Program-made: the position numbers and the translations under genes
Shown here: positions 17,371-26,900 of the stretch, one piece after another
How the letters are laid out: each line of letters begins with the position of its first letter
Numbering within the stretch: position 1 is the first letter of the stretch
NCBI RefSeq assembly: GCF_001975705.1
Contig: NZ_CP015093.1
Span: 186,001 to 250,000 of the forward strand
Reading direction: 5' to 3'
Length of the DNA stretch: 64,000 nt
Source of the DNA: Salipiger abyssi
GTDB lineage: Bacteria; Pseudomonadota; Alphaproteobacteria; Rhodobacterales; Rhodobacteraceae
Notes under the pieces: model-generated
What the model was told of the DNA's origin: nothing
Database searches by the model: none
What the model saw: the letters and a program-made list of their open reading frames with translations, nothing else

Positions 17371-19590
17371 GTGTCTTGGAGCCAACTCGAAAATCGTGTC
17401 AGAGAAATCTCAAGCCTAAGGTATGGAACGCCTGCCGAAGCAATACGACTAAAGAATGGGGTACATCACGACTGCGTTTGCAAGGTCTCGGAGCGGCATT
17501 GGATCATCGTAGAAATAACCAAAAACAACACGGTCGATAAAGTCCGAGGCGACGTCAACAGACTTGTGATGACGAGAAATCAGTTCTTTATACAAGATCA
17601 CGTTATGTGCGAATGCTGGATAGTCATCAATCTTGAGCCAACAGCCTCAATGCGCGCTGCGGCCGAAGAAAATGGCATCAAGATATCTTCAATTGACGGG
17701 TATATTTCTGAATTCTTTGATCAGCGCCAGTACTCTAACATTCGACAAGATGAAAAATTTGGGAGCGCGGTGGATATCATTTCAGGGGACCCGGACAAGA
17801 AGCCATTCATCCCTGTCGCCTATGACGACACAGTGAGATCAAAATCCTACCAAATTTCAGATATTTGCGACTATTTGACGCAAGGTTTTAACGTCGTTCT
17901 CACAGGGACATTTGGGAGTGGGAAGAGTCGCTGCTGCAAAGAAGTTTTTGAAGCTCTTAATGTGAGAAGTGATATTAACTTTCTATCCATTGACCTTAGA
18001 GATGTTGGGGCGTTGGCGTCTGCTAACCAAATTGTTCGTGCGCATTTCGAAGGCCTTGGGCTGGATGGCCAGGCAGAAGCGGCAATTCGACTTTTGAATA
18101 GTGGAAAGCTGATATTGCTACTTGACGGCTTTGACGAGATGGGTGGGACGCAATGGAGCGATGACCCGCAGAAACTTCGAGATATTCGTCGTCGCACTTT
18201 AAAGCCGATAAGGGAGATTGTTGAGAAAGCACACAGCACAATCATTACGGGCCGAGAGCACTACTTTAATTCAGATGATGAACTGCTAGATTCAGTTGGC
18301 GTATCGAGCAAAAAGTTCTTACACTTGGAGTGCCGTGAGGAATTTAGCGCCGAAGAGATCTCGAGCTTCTTGAAGACCTTTAAGATCGAAATGGACATGC
18401 CTGAGTGGTTGCCGAAGAGGCCGCTACTCTATCAAATCCTAGTCGAACTGCAGGGAGACATATCTAAAATAAGACTAGATCAAGCCAGCGGCCAAGCTGA
18501 GCTGTGGTCCTACATCTCCACATTGATATGCCGAAGAGAGGCAAGGATTAATGCAAACTTCGAAGAAGACACGATTTTTGCGATTCTAAAGAGATTGGGT
18601 CGGGAAAGTCGTCATTTTCTCAAAGATGTTGAGCCTGTAACTCTAGAAAGCCTAAAATCTGCTTATAAAGCGGTACGCGGTTACGAGCCCGCCGAAGAGG
18701 ATGCGGTTCTACTACAGAAGCTTCCGGGTTTGGGGCGGATATCTTATGACTCCCGGGATAGAAGGTTCGTCGATAAATATCTCGTTGATGGCTTTAGGAG
18801 TAGCGATCTTGCGGACTACATTTCGTTTCAGGACGAAGACCTTTCGGAAACCCGCTGGGTCAACTCGCTCGATACTCTAGGACTGTCAGTAGTCGGAAAA
18901 GCACTATCAGAGCAAATGAATGATAGATCCGCTGTCGCTCTCGCTAAGAGAGCTGCAGATAGGGAAAACTCGGTACTAGCCGCCGACATACTTGCCGCCC
19001 TCGGATTTTCTGATGCAGAAGAGGTCAACGGCAGCAACATTCAGATTTCGGGCGCTGAAATTCGCTTTCTCGACATGACGCTAGCACACTACAAGAATAT
19101 TACTTTTGAATCTTGTATTTTTCATAGACTTCAGATTGCGGATTATGAAGTCGAAGGTGTTGAAATTCGCAATTCTATTATCACAGAGATACTCGGGGTT
19201 CCGAACGAGGCTGGCGTTCCCTCGTGGATTTCTGATAGTGAAATCACATCCTTTGATGATGCGGGAAATGTGGCAAGTATCAAAAATTTGAAGCTTAGCG
19301 CTCCGCAAAGAATTCTATGTGTAATTTTGCACAAGACGTTCTTCCAACCGGGGCGGGGCCGCCAAGAAGAAGCCTTGCTTCGTGGCCTTGGGCAAGTTGA
19401 TCGGCATAAAAATACAAAGGAAATTCTGAAAATTCTTCAAAGAGAAGGGCTTCTTGGCGTAGATAGGGGCCGCCATGGGAACTTATATCTTCCAAATATT
19501 GCCAAAAAACCTCTGGCTTCAAAAATCTTGAGCCTACAGAGTCAATGTAATGAGCCGATTTGGCAGGAGGTGTCTGCCCTTCCTTCTTGA
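17371..19590 (+). CDS. NACHT-type STAND NTPase, candidate anti-phage defence protein
   Basis: A 739-aa protein, unlike any phage structural gene. Residues 1-110 look like a PD-(D/E)XK nuclease-type fold, with an aspartate near 34 and a WIIVEITK strand near 45-52. A NACHT-like P-loop NTPase follows: Walker A GTFGSGKSR at about 178-186, Walker B LILLLDGFDEM at about 248-258, and a TGREHYF sensor-like segment after it. A helical region comes next, then a short pentapeptide-like beta-helix stretch (about 555-600). The C-terminus is a winged-helix-like segment (about 640-715). Bacterial NACHT proteins with exchangeable N-terminal effectors are known anti-phage proteins. GTG 17371 has GGAG 6 bases upstream. 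The gene is clearly AT-richer than its neighbours, so acquired by transfer. Domain limits are estimates. Confidence 0.75.
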   Translation: MSWSQLENRVREISSLRYGTPAEAIRLKNGVHHDCVCKVSERHWIIVEITKNNTVDKVRGDVNRLVMTRNQFFIQDHVMCECWIVINLEPTASMRAAAEENGIKISSIDGYISEFFDQRQYSNIRQDEKFGSAVDIISGDPDKKPFIPVAYDDTVRSKSYQISDICDYLTQGFNVVLTGTFGSGKSRCCKEVFEALNVRSDINFLSIDLRDVGALASANQIVRAHFEGLGLDGQAEAAIRLLNSGKLILLLDGFDEMGGTQWSDDPQKLRDIRRRTLKPIREIVEKAHSTIITGREHYFNSDDELLDSVGVSSKKFLHLECREEFSAEEISSFLKTFKIEMDMPEWLPKRPLLYQILVELQGDISKIRLDQASGQAELWSYISTLICRREARINANFEEDTIFAILKRLGRESRHFLKDVEPVTLESLKSAYKAVRGYEPAEEDAVLLQKLPGLGRISYDSRDRRFVDKYLVDGFRSSDLADYISFQDEDLSETRWVNSLDTLGLSVVGKALSEQMNDRSAVALAKRAADRENSVLAADILAALGFSDAEEVNGSNIQISGAEIRFLDMTLAHYKNITFESCIFHRLQIADYEVEGVEIRNSIITEILGVPNEAGVPSWISDSEITSFDDAGNVASIKNLKLSAPQRILCVILHKTFFQPGRGRQEEALLRGLGQVDRHKNTKEILKILQREGLLGVDRGRHGNLYLPNIAKKPLASKILSLQSQCNEPIWQEVSALPS

Positions 19591-19801
19591 TGTGGGCCCT
19601 GCGTTCAAAGAACGACGCTCCCATTACAATGGATAACTGCGTGAACTTGCTTGTTGAAAGCATACTAAATGATGCCGCGATCAGTCATCCGCTGCGTCTG
19701 GCACGAATGTCGGCTCCGGGCCGGGAGCGACGCGCACCGCAGATGACCAAGCGCGCGCCATGCGGCAACGCCGCAGGTCCGCTCCGAGCCCACACCTACC
19801 G

Positions 19802-20329
19802 TTATTGTTTAGGTAGACGATAGACCTCAACCTCGCGTTCACAGGTTGGATCAATCGTTCGTCGGTCAAAAATCATGCCGAGCTTTTGCATGATGCGCGC
19901 CGACGCGCCGTTCTCGAGCTGGTAAATACTCACGATATCGGTGATGCCCAGTTCGTTGACGCCGAATGAAAGAGCGGCAGCCGCCGCTTCGCTTGCGAAG
20001 CCTTTCCCCCAACTCGGCTTGGAAAACCTCCAACCGATTTCGACGGAGGGTAACACTTCAGGTAAGAAGTCCGGCCAAGACAACCCTGTGAAGCCGATCA
20101 GGTCACCGGTTTGCTTGGATTCGACAGCAAACAACCCAAAGCCCCGCTCTTTCCACTCTTTCTTGAAGGACGCGATGTATCGTGCCGCGTCGTCCGCGGT
20201 TCGCGTTTTCCCATTTCCGATGTAGCGCATGACGTCGGGGTCAGCGCACATTGCCGCAAATGGTGCGTGATCATCAGGCTTCCAGCCTCGCAGCAGTAGT
20301 CGTTTGGTATTGATCGTGCGCTGTAACAT
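19802..20329 (-). CDS. GNAT-family N-acetyltransferase (RimJ/RimL type), cargo gene
   Basis: A 175-aa GNAT enzyme: the N-terminal TKRLLLRGWKPDDHAPF motif, central VEIGWRFSKPSWGKGFASEA with the acetyl-CoA-binding W-G-K-G-F/Y-A-x-E-A motif, and C-terminal IYQLENGASARIMQKLGM are all typical. The substrate is unknown. It lies between the NACHT gene and the phage lysis genes, the usual position for cargo at the end of a late operon. An alternative start 18 bases upstream is possible. Confidence 0.85.
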   Translation of the reverse strand: MLQRTINTKRLLLRGWKPDDHAPFAAMCADPDVMRYIGNGKTRTADDAARYIASFKKEWKERGFGLFAVESKQTGDLIGFTGLSWPDFLPEVLPSVEIGWRFSKPSWGKGFASEAAAAALSFGVNELGITDIVSIYQLENGASARIMQKLGMIFDRRTIDPTCEREVEVYRLPKQ

Positions 20330-20470
20330 GGCGCTCTTTAAGCACATTGCCCAATGGCAGCAAAGTCCGCGTCGTCGGCCTTTACCATCCGATTTCGCTG
20401 CACGTGGCCATCAAGGACCGGTTCGGGGAAGCTGCGCTGTGTCATGGGGCTGTAAGCGAACGGCAGGTTG

Positions 20471-20495
20471 GGGCCGGCTACAGACGCACCGGCCC
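20471..20495 (-). terminator. hairpin downstream of the late operon
   Basis: GGGCCGG (20471-20477) pairs with CCGGCCC (20489-20495) around an 11-base loop, 38 bases beyond the last late gene on the minus strand. It lacks a T-run; assignment as late terminator is from position. Confidence 0.35.
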
Positions 20496-20532
20496 TTCGC
20501 TTATCAATCACATCACAGGGCGTCCGCCCCCC

Positions 20533-20754
20533 TCACGTCTCCCCACCAAGCGCCTTTGCCCAGCGGGACCAGGCGAAGGTGCCGCCCGCGCCGGCGCCAT
20601 AGATCAGCGCTGCCAGGGCCATCGAGGCGGCGTTGATGTCAATCGCAAGCACGCCTGCGGCGCGGTCGAGGTCGATGAACGGCAGCGCCGCCAAGAGCCC
20701 GGCGGCGGGGAGCAGGATGAAGACGCGAAGGAAGAGCGCGATTTTGCCAGTCAT
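20533..20754 (-). CDS. putative holin
   Basis: A 73-aa protein with two hydrophobic helices (about residues 5-25 and 40-58) and a charged C-terminal end. It is next to the endolysin gene at the end of the late operon. Size, topology and position fit a class II holin that would let the endolysin reach the cell wall; there is no sequence-level proof. Confidence 0.6.
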   Translation of the reverse strand: MTGKIALFLRVFILLPAAGLLAALPFIDLDRAAGVLAIDINAASMALAALIYGAGAGGTFAWSRWAKALGGET

Positions 20755-20850
20755 GAGGATGTCCTTTCGATTAGCGCCATAGGCGCGTGGAAATGCCGCG
20801 CGCGGCGGCGGAGAAGACCGGCGCTAGGCGCCGGCCAGTGATTGATGAGG

Positions 20851-21618
20851 TCACGCGCCGGCCAGGGCGCGGCTTGCCGTGTCGCGGATCTGCGCCAGAG
20901 CGTCGGCCAGGGTGTCAAAGCGCGAGGGCGCAGGCGGCGCCCCTGCCCCGGCGGCCACCAGCGCCGCATGCAGCGCGGCGCGGGTCTTTGGCCCGGCGAT
21001 GCCGTCGACACTCAGCCCGGCATCGTCCTGGAAGAGCCGCACCGCCTCGGAACCGTATCCGAGCAGCACCAGCGCGGCGCGGGTGTAGCGCGCGAGCCGG
21101 TCGCTGTAGCCGTTCAGCCCGCCATTGATCCGGCGGGTGACCATCTCGGTATCGCCCTGATCGGCGTAGCGGTTGAGATCGCGGCTTTGCCAGTACCAGA
21201 CCGGCCCGAGCCCCTCCCAGGGATCACTGTTCATCAGGTCGGGATCGGCGACAAAATCCGGCGCGGCGGGGTCGATCTCGGCCCGGCACCAGTCGCGGAA
21301 TGCGCGGGTGTTCGCCTTGCCGGTGATGTGCATGCCGGTGCGACCGCGATACTTGTACCCGTCGCCATCGGCGGCAGCGGTGTTGCCGAGATCGGTGCGG
21401 GTGTCGTAGCGCCGCTGCGCCGCGGTCGGCCCCCAGATCTCCTCATCCCAGAGGAAGCCGCCCATCTCATGGGCGAGCTGCCCGAGATACTGCGCCAGGC
21501 GATGCGGCAGATCGAGCCCCGCCGCCTGGCCGTGGGTCTGGAGCCCCAGCAGAATGGAGCGCATATTGTCATTGGCCGGCCGGCCCGCAATGGCCGCCAG
21601 CTGGTCGATATTGATCAT
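20851..21618 (-). CDS. endolysin: GH19-like glycosidase with C-terminal peptidoglycan-binding domain
   Basis: A 255-aa cell-wall hydrolase. The N-terminal domain (about 1-180) has the GH19-type LGQLAHEMGGF segment with the catalytic Glu, and the YKYRGRTGMHITGKANTRAF stretch typical of phage and bacterial GH19 lysozymes. Residues about 180-225 form a peptidoglycan-binding repeat (VRLFQDDAGLSVDGIAGPKT). No signal peptide is seen, so holin-dependent export is expected. It lies between the putative holin and a small membrane/coiled-coil protein. Confidence 0.88.
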   Translation of the reverse strand: MINIDQLAAIAGRPANDNMRSILLGLQTHGQAAGLDLPHRLAQYLGQLAHEMGGFLWDEEIWGPTAAQRRYDTRTDLGNTAAADGDGYKYRGRTGMHITGKANTRAFRDWCRAEIDPAAPDFVADPDLMNSDPWEGLGPVWYWQSRDLNRYADQGDTEMVTRRINGGLNGYSDRLARYTRAALVLLGYGSEAVRLFQDDAGLSVDGIAGPKTRAALHAALVAAGAGAPPAPSRFDTLADALAQIRDTASRALAGA

Positions 21619-21687
21619 CGGAGATCTCCAAAGAAAAAGCCCGGCGCGAGGCCGGGCGGTGGTGGTTTGGTGGTGTGTGAATGGCCG

Positions 21688-21975
21688 TCAGTCTGCGCGC
21701 TCGATGCGCTCCAAGCGCGTGTCGATCCGGTTCAGCAGATTGTAGATCCCTGCAAGCCGTTCGTCCTGCCGCGCCCCGGACGCTTCCAGCGCCCGAATGC
21801 GACCCTCAAGGCCAAGCATCAAACTCGCGGATGCCTCACGCCGCTCCTCGATGTAATCGAGCCGCGTCTGCATCTGGCCGTAGGTGACAAAAAACCCCCC
21901 AAGCGATGTGACCACCGCCACGAGGGCGGCAATCGTTGACCAGTTCCAGCGGTTTTCAAATCTTGGAGAAGTCAT
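21688..21975 (-). CDS. small membrane-anchored coiled-coil protein of the lysis region
   Basis: A 95-aa protein: short polar N-terminus, one membrane helix (about residues 14-34, TIAALVAVVTSLGGFFVTYG), then a heptad-patterned helix to the end (LDYIEE, IRALEA, LNRIDTRLERI). ATG 21975 is preferred because the longer frame adds a non-conserved extension. Position next to the endolysin suggests an i-spanin-like or lysis accessory role, but no partner o-spanin was found. Confidence 0.6.
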   Translation of the reverse strand: MTSPRFENRWNWSTIAALVAVVTSLGGFFVTYGQMQTRLDYIEERREASASLMLGLEGRIRALEASGARQDERLAGIYNLLNRIDTRLERIERAD

Positions 21976-22036
21976 TGTGTCACCGTAAAAAAGCCCGCCG
22001 GCGGCGGGGTCTGTCGTTGTCAGGTTTCGAGCGTGG

Positions 22037-22447
22037 TCAGGTCGGCCAGTGCGCATCTTCGGCGAAGTCTGCCGGGATCTGGCCACTGTCGATCATGGTC
22101 CAGCTCGCCTGCATCACCGCCTCGATCCACGCGGTCGCGGCTGCGGCAAGCTCCAGAAACTGCGCCGCCGTGAGCTCGTGCATGGCGTTCTCGGCATCCC
22201 GGTAGGTCAGCGTCGTGGTCGTGTCCCCTGCGGATTGGAGTGCCGCGGCGCGCTGGGACAGGCCCAGGATCACGCTTTGATCGAATGCGCGCCCCTGGAC
22301 GGGGATGGAGCCGAATGACAGGGCAAGCACAGTGCCGGCCTCGACGCGGCGGCTGCGTTCCGCATGCAGCGCCGACTTGCGCCGCGCCTGCTCCGCCGCC
22401 GTCTTGTCCTCGGCGGTGATGATCCTGGTGAGGTCGATATTGCTCAT
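22037..22447 (-). CDS. DUF4376-like phage tail-associated protein
   Basis: A 136-aa protein resembling DUF4376 proteins found next to tail-fibre genes: after a charged N-terminus (residues 1-35, AEDKTAAEQARRKSALHAER) comes a helical domain with the LTYRDAENAMHELTAAQF segment. Its ATG overlaps the stop of the 107-aa protein gene upstream, indicating coupling. A role in fibre assembly is suggested by context only. Confidence 0.55.
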   Translation of the reverse strand: MSNIDLTRIITAEDKTAAEQARRKSALHAERSRRVEAGTVLALSFGSIPVQGRAFDQSVILGLSQRAAALQSAGDTTTTLTYRDAENAMHELTAAQFLELAAAATAWIEAVMQASWTMIDSGQIPADFAEDAHWPT

Positions 22448-22767
22448 GCCTGGGGCTCCTCTGCGGGCTCGTCGTAGATCGGAAGCGCCACCGTGCCGTC
22501 AGGCACATTCTCCAGCGGCGCGGGGAAGCGGGTGGCCTCGGGCGCGGTCGGGCCGTGCGGCAGGGCTACCGGCACGATCAGCGCGCCGGCCTCATCGCGC
22601 TCGACCTTGCCGGTGATCCAGTCCGAAGAGATCGCATCGGCCGGCAGCGTGGCGCCGGCGGGGAGAGCCGAAAAGTCGAACGCCTCCCCGTTGAAGGTCA
22701 GCACATCGCCCGCTTTGGTAAGCGTGAGCGGCAGGTCGCGACGTTGCGGGTGCAGGATGATTTTCAT
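22444..22767 (-). CDS. hypothetical tail-fibre-associated protein
   Basis: A 107-aa protein whose start is supported by AAGGAG 7 bases upstream of ATG 22767. It has an N-terminal beta-rich part (LTLTKAGDVLTFNGEAFDFS) and an acidic, proline-rich C-terminus. Proteins of this kind often sit between the fibre gene and a DUF4376 gene in Rhodobacteraceae prophages. I cannot assign a biochemical role. Confidence 0.6.
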   Translation of the reverse strand: MKIILHPQRRDLPLTLTKAGDVLTFNGEAFDFSALPAGATLPADAISSDWITGKVERDEAGALIVPVALPHGPTAPEATRFPAPLENVPDGTVALPIYDEPAEEPQA

Positions 22768-22778
22768 GAGGTTGCTCC

Positions 22779-23969
22779 TTAGAACCAGCGTCCGGTTGCG
22801 AAGAGGTGGACCGGGATCGTGTCGCCGTTGCCCGCCGATGCGCCAATCGACGCGCGGGTCACCCATTTCGTGGTGCCGCTGGCAAAGGCGACGCCGCCGC
22901 GATCACTCCATTGTTGCGCGATGGCGCCCGTGCCGCCGTTGACGCCGATGTCACCGCCAGCGACCGTGCCCACGAAGGTCACGGGGAAAGACCAGTCCTG
23001 CCCCTGGCCATCGTCGAGATCGTGATTGACGATGCGCCAGCACTGCATGGTGCCGTCGGCAAACTTGACATACTCACCGCTGGCGTTGCTGCCGCGCTCG
23101 ATGATCTTACCGGTGGGCGTGCCGGCAGTCTGAGCGACCGCGCCCACCACCCCCGTTTCCTGCGTGACGATGCGGTGCCAGAGAATGCTGTTGTCGCCCT
23201 GCTGCTCGCCGATCCACGCGAAGCACTCGGCCTGGGTCGACCCATCCCGATAGACGAGAAACCGACGCCGACCCGTGAAGTTCTTATGGGCCAGCATCGA
23301 GTAAGCGTAGGGCAGGCTTTCCGGGCCGCCGGGCTGCGTGGTCCCGCCGAAGGAGTAGAACCCGTTCTGCATGTCACGGTCACTGAGGTTGTCGCCGCCG
23401 GAAAGGGCTGCCGCGGTGTCGCCAAGGCCGAATGCGCCGACCTTCATCAGCTTTGTGAGATCATGATCGACGTCATCGCTCTGCACGGCGCTGCCGGTGA
23501 TCGGAACGTCCACCCGCATCTCCGAGGTGGTCAGCAGCACGCGGCGAATGCCGTTGGTGGCGAGGCCCATCTGATTTGCAGCGGCGCGATAAAGGCCGGT
23601 CGATGTGTTGCTGAGAAAGCTGATCGCCGGCGCCCCGGCCGAGCCATCGCCGAAACGGCCGGACAGAGCGCCGTCGATATGCCCGTTGATCGTGGAGACG
23701 CCGGATTGAAGCGCATCATAGGCCGCTTTCAGGAACCCCTTGATCGGCACGATCTCATAGCTCTGCCCGCTCTGCGTCGATCCCGTGAAGTTCCGCGCCA
23801 GCGTCAGCTCCGTGTCGCTCACGATGGCTTCGATCTCGTAGCCGTCACCATTCAGGAGCCTGAACTCCTCCCCGACTTTGGCGTTCGCGACCCATGCGGT
23901 GCCGCTTCCGGTCACCGTGTTGCTGCCAGTTGAGACCGACACAGTGCCGGTTCTGTACCAATTTGCCAT
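22779..23969 (-). CDS. phage tail fibre protein
   Basis: A 396-aa fibre: the N-terminus (about 1-75) is a beta-rich attachment domain beginning with WYRTGTVSVSTGSNTVTGSGT, a pattern common to tail-fibre bases. A glycine/serine-rich shaft follows, then a C-terminal receptor-type head ending in IPVHLFATGRWF, a terminal motif seen in many short tail fibres. It lies directly downstream of the host-specificity gene, 16 bases away, and probably determines part of the host range. Confidence 0.82.
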   Translation of the reverse strand: MANWYRTGTVSVSTGSNTVTGSGTAWVANAKVGEEFRLLNGDGYEIEAIVSDTELTLARNFTGSTQSGQSYEIVPIKGFLKAAYDALQSGVSTINGHIDGALSGRFGDGSAGAPAISFLSNTSTGLYRAAANQMGLATNGIRRVLLTTSEMRVDVPITGSAVQSDDVDHDLTKLMKVGAFGLGDTAAALSGGDNLSDRDMQNGFYSFGGTTQPGGPESLPYAYSMLAHKNFTGRRRFLVYRDGSTQAECFAWIGEQQGDNSILWHRIVTQETGVVGAVAQTAGTPTGKIIERGSNASGEYVKFADGTMQCWRIVNHDLDDGQGQDWSFPVTFVGTVAGGDIGVNGGTGAIAQQWSDRGGVAFASGTTKWVTRASIGASAGNGDTIPVHLFATGRWF

Positions 23970-23985
23970 GATTGCTCCTTTCGCT

Positions 23986-26900
23986 TCAGCGCACGATGGC
24001 CCGCACGTCGATCAGCAGATTTCGGATATTGTTCTGGACCGGCTCGGCGTTGTCTTCGGTCTGCAACAGCAGCCGCATATCCAGCGTGCCAGCCTGAAGC
24101 ATGTCGGTTTCGTCCAGCAGCTGAATGGGGTCGAACAGAGATCGGCGCTGCCAGCTCGACTCGGCGTCCCAGTTCAACAGCGTGTGCCAGGTCACGCCAT
24201 CGGTTCTGACCTGAGTTTTCAGGTAGGTGTTCTTTTCCCCGCCAACTTCGCCGGAGGCGGTGGCGTATCTGAGATCCGCCCGAAGCATCAGCGTATAGAG
24301 GATCTCAGGCGCATACTCTCCGATGCCCAATTCCTCCCAGATGATCGTTTCATCCGAAACCTGAGCGCCATCCGCGTAGAGACGCGCCCGGGCGCCATTG
24401 GAAACCGCGCCGTCGACAATCGAATCCCGGGTGATCAGGCTGTTAAACTCGGCGTCGCCAGCCGTGGTGATACGCCAACCGCTTACTCCCGAAACGAAAT
24501 CGTCGCTTTCAAGCCCACCGCCGAACACCGCAAGCCCGGATGCGGAGAAACTGCCCGTGTCGAGGTGGCCGACATTGATCGCCCCGCTCGCAATATTCAG
24601 CGTGTCCACCGTCAGGTTCGTGATGAAACCGTTATCGACCGCAAGGCTGTTGATCACCGCCTGGTCGATCTGCGTCAGACCGGTGATCTGCACATAGTCG
24701 GCGGCAAGCCGATAGGTCACGGTCGCGCCGGTCGTGCCGTCCGCGACGCTCACCATCTCCATGACGTTCTGGTCATTCAGCCGCCAGACATAGCCGGCCT
24801 CGATGCCGCCCGCCTGCGCATTGGCGAAGGCCGTCGCCGAGGCCATCGCCGTCAGGCTGCCAAAGCTGGCCGATATCTCCTGCTCGACAGCGGTCACCGC
24901 CTCGGCAGAGGTCACATAGGCGCCCTCGATGGTCGTCACCCGCGCCTCGACGGACCCGACAGAGGCTTCGAGCCCGGAAAGGCTCGAGGCCTGCGCGGTG
25001 AGCCCGGTCTCGGTGTCCTTCACCCGCGTGTCTATGCCCGCGATGGCCGAGGCATTCCCGGCAACGCCCATCTCGGCGCTCGACAGGTCAGACTGCAACT
25101 GCGTGATCTCCGAGGCCTGCGAGGTGATCGTGCCCTCGGCGTTCGTGACACGGCTGTCGAGATTGGAGATCGCCGACGCCTGTCCAGTGAGATTGCTTTG
25201 GGCGGCGGTCAGCCCGCTCTGCAACTGGGTGATCTCACTCGCCTGCGAAGTGATGGTCCCTTCGGCGTTTGTGACGCGGGTATCGAGCGAGGCGAGTGCG
25301 AACCCATTGGCATCGACACCATTGGCCACATCCGAAACATCGGCTTGCAGGGTGATCAAGCTCTGCGAGATCGAGGAGATCTCCCCCTCTGCGTCGGTCA
25401 CCCGCGTGGACAGGTTCGACAGACCGGTGGCCGTCGCGGCGATGTTCCCCTCGGCCGTGGTCAGGTCGTTTTCCAGCGAGGTAATCGCCTGGCCTTGCGA
25501 GGTGATTGCGCCCTCCGCAGATGTGACCCGCGTATCGACCCCGGCGATTGCGGCGCCGTTCCCCGCGATATCATCTTCCGCCGCAGAGAGGCCCGATTGC
25601 AGGGTCACGATATCGCTGGCCTGAGAGGTTATCGTGCCCTCGGCATTGGTGACGCGGCTGTCGAGGGTCGAGAGGGCCGATGCGGTGGAGCTGATAGTCC
25701 CCTCTGCGGAGGTCAGATCGTTCTCCAGCGCCGTGATCGCCTGCCCCTGCGAAGTGATGGTCCCTTCGGCGCTCGTGACGCGCGTGGTCAGCCCGGAAAG
25801 CGCATCTCCGTTGGCGGCGATATTGCCTTCCGCAGCCGCAAGCCCGCTCTGGAGCTGCGTGATTTCGTTCGACTGAGAGGTGATCGAGCCTTCGACAGAG
25901 GTCACGCGCGTGTCGATTCCGGAGATCGCGGCGCCATTCGCCGAGATGGCCCCGGAAGCGACCGAAAGCGTCGCCTCCAGATTGTTGATCTCCGAGGCCT
26001 GCGCGGTGATCGTGCCCTCGGCGTTCGTGACGCGCGTAGAAACCTCGGTGATCGCAGCGGCATTGCCGGCAACCCCTGCCTCGGCATCGGACAGATCGGC
26101 GGTGAGCTGCGCGATGTCCTGCGCAAGCGCCTCGTCATGCGTCGCGCGGGCGGTGCGCTCCTCGACGATAGAGGCCTCGGCATCGGCCAGCGCCGCGCCC
26201 AGCACCAGACGTTGCGACGCCTCCGCCTCCAGGCCCTCCTCGACCCAGCTGCGCATCTGCTCGCCCGCAACGGCGATCCCCGCGCGCAGATCCTCCTGCC
26301 CCCGATGACGCTCCCACAGCTCGACAATGCCCAGCTCGGCAAGATCTTCCTGGTCGTCCCCGATATCCCGCACCGAGGCGGTCAGAACGGTCTGACGTTC
26401 GGCCTCCGCCTCCAGCCCGCCCTCGGTCTCGCTCACACGGGTGGTCAGATCGTCCAGAGCATCCGCCTGCGCCGCAACCGTGCCGCCGGTGGCGGTCAGA
26501 TCGACCTGCAACTGCGTGATTGCCTCCGCCGCGGCTTCGGCGTCCGATGCGCGGGTCTCAAGCGTCTGCTCGATCTGCGCGACGCTGGTCCCTACCGCGC
26601 TGCGCAGCTGCGTCACATCCTCGACAATGGCCTCGTCCCGCTCGTTGATATAGGCCCGCAGATCCGCCCTGCCTTGCGCGTCGGCCACGCGGATCGCGTC
26701 GTCTCCCGAGAAACGCTCCCAGGTCTCGATGATCGAGCGTTGCAGGGCATCGTCGAGATCATCCGACAGCACACGGGAGGCCTCGACCGCGCTGGTGATC
26801 GCCGCCTCATCGGGAAAAGACGAGATCGTCTGTTCGGCGGCGGTCAGCCGGGCCTCTGTCGTATTGAACTCGGTATAGGTCACCCGGTCGGAGATCTGCC

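Noticed and set aside
20347-20841. Plus-strand ORF running through the holin gene region
   Set aside because: It runs antisense to the putative holin gene for most of its length and lacks a ribosome site and conserved features.
25033-26040. Regular repeats considered as a CRISPR or VNTR locus
   Set aside because: They are in frame within a coding sequence, have no spacers, and encode heptad-based coiled coil.
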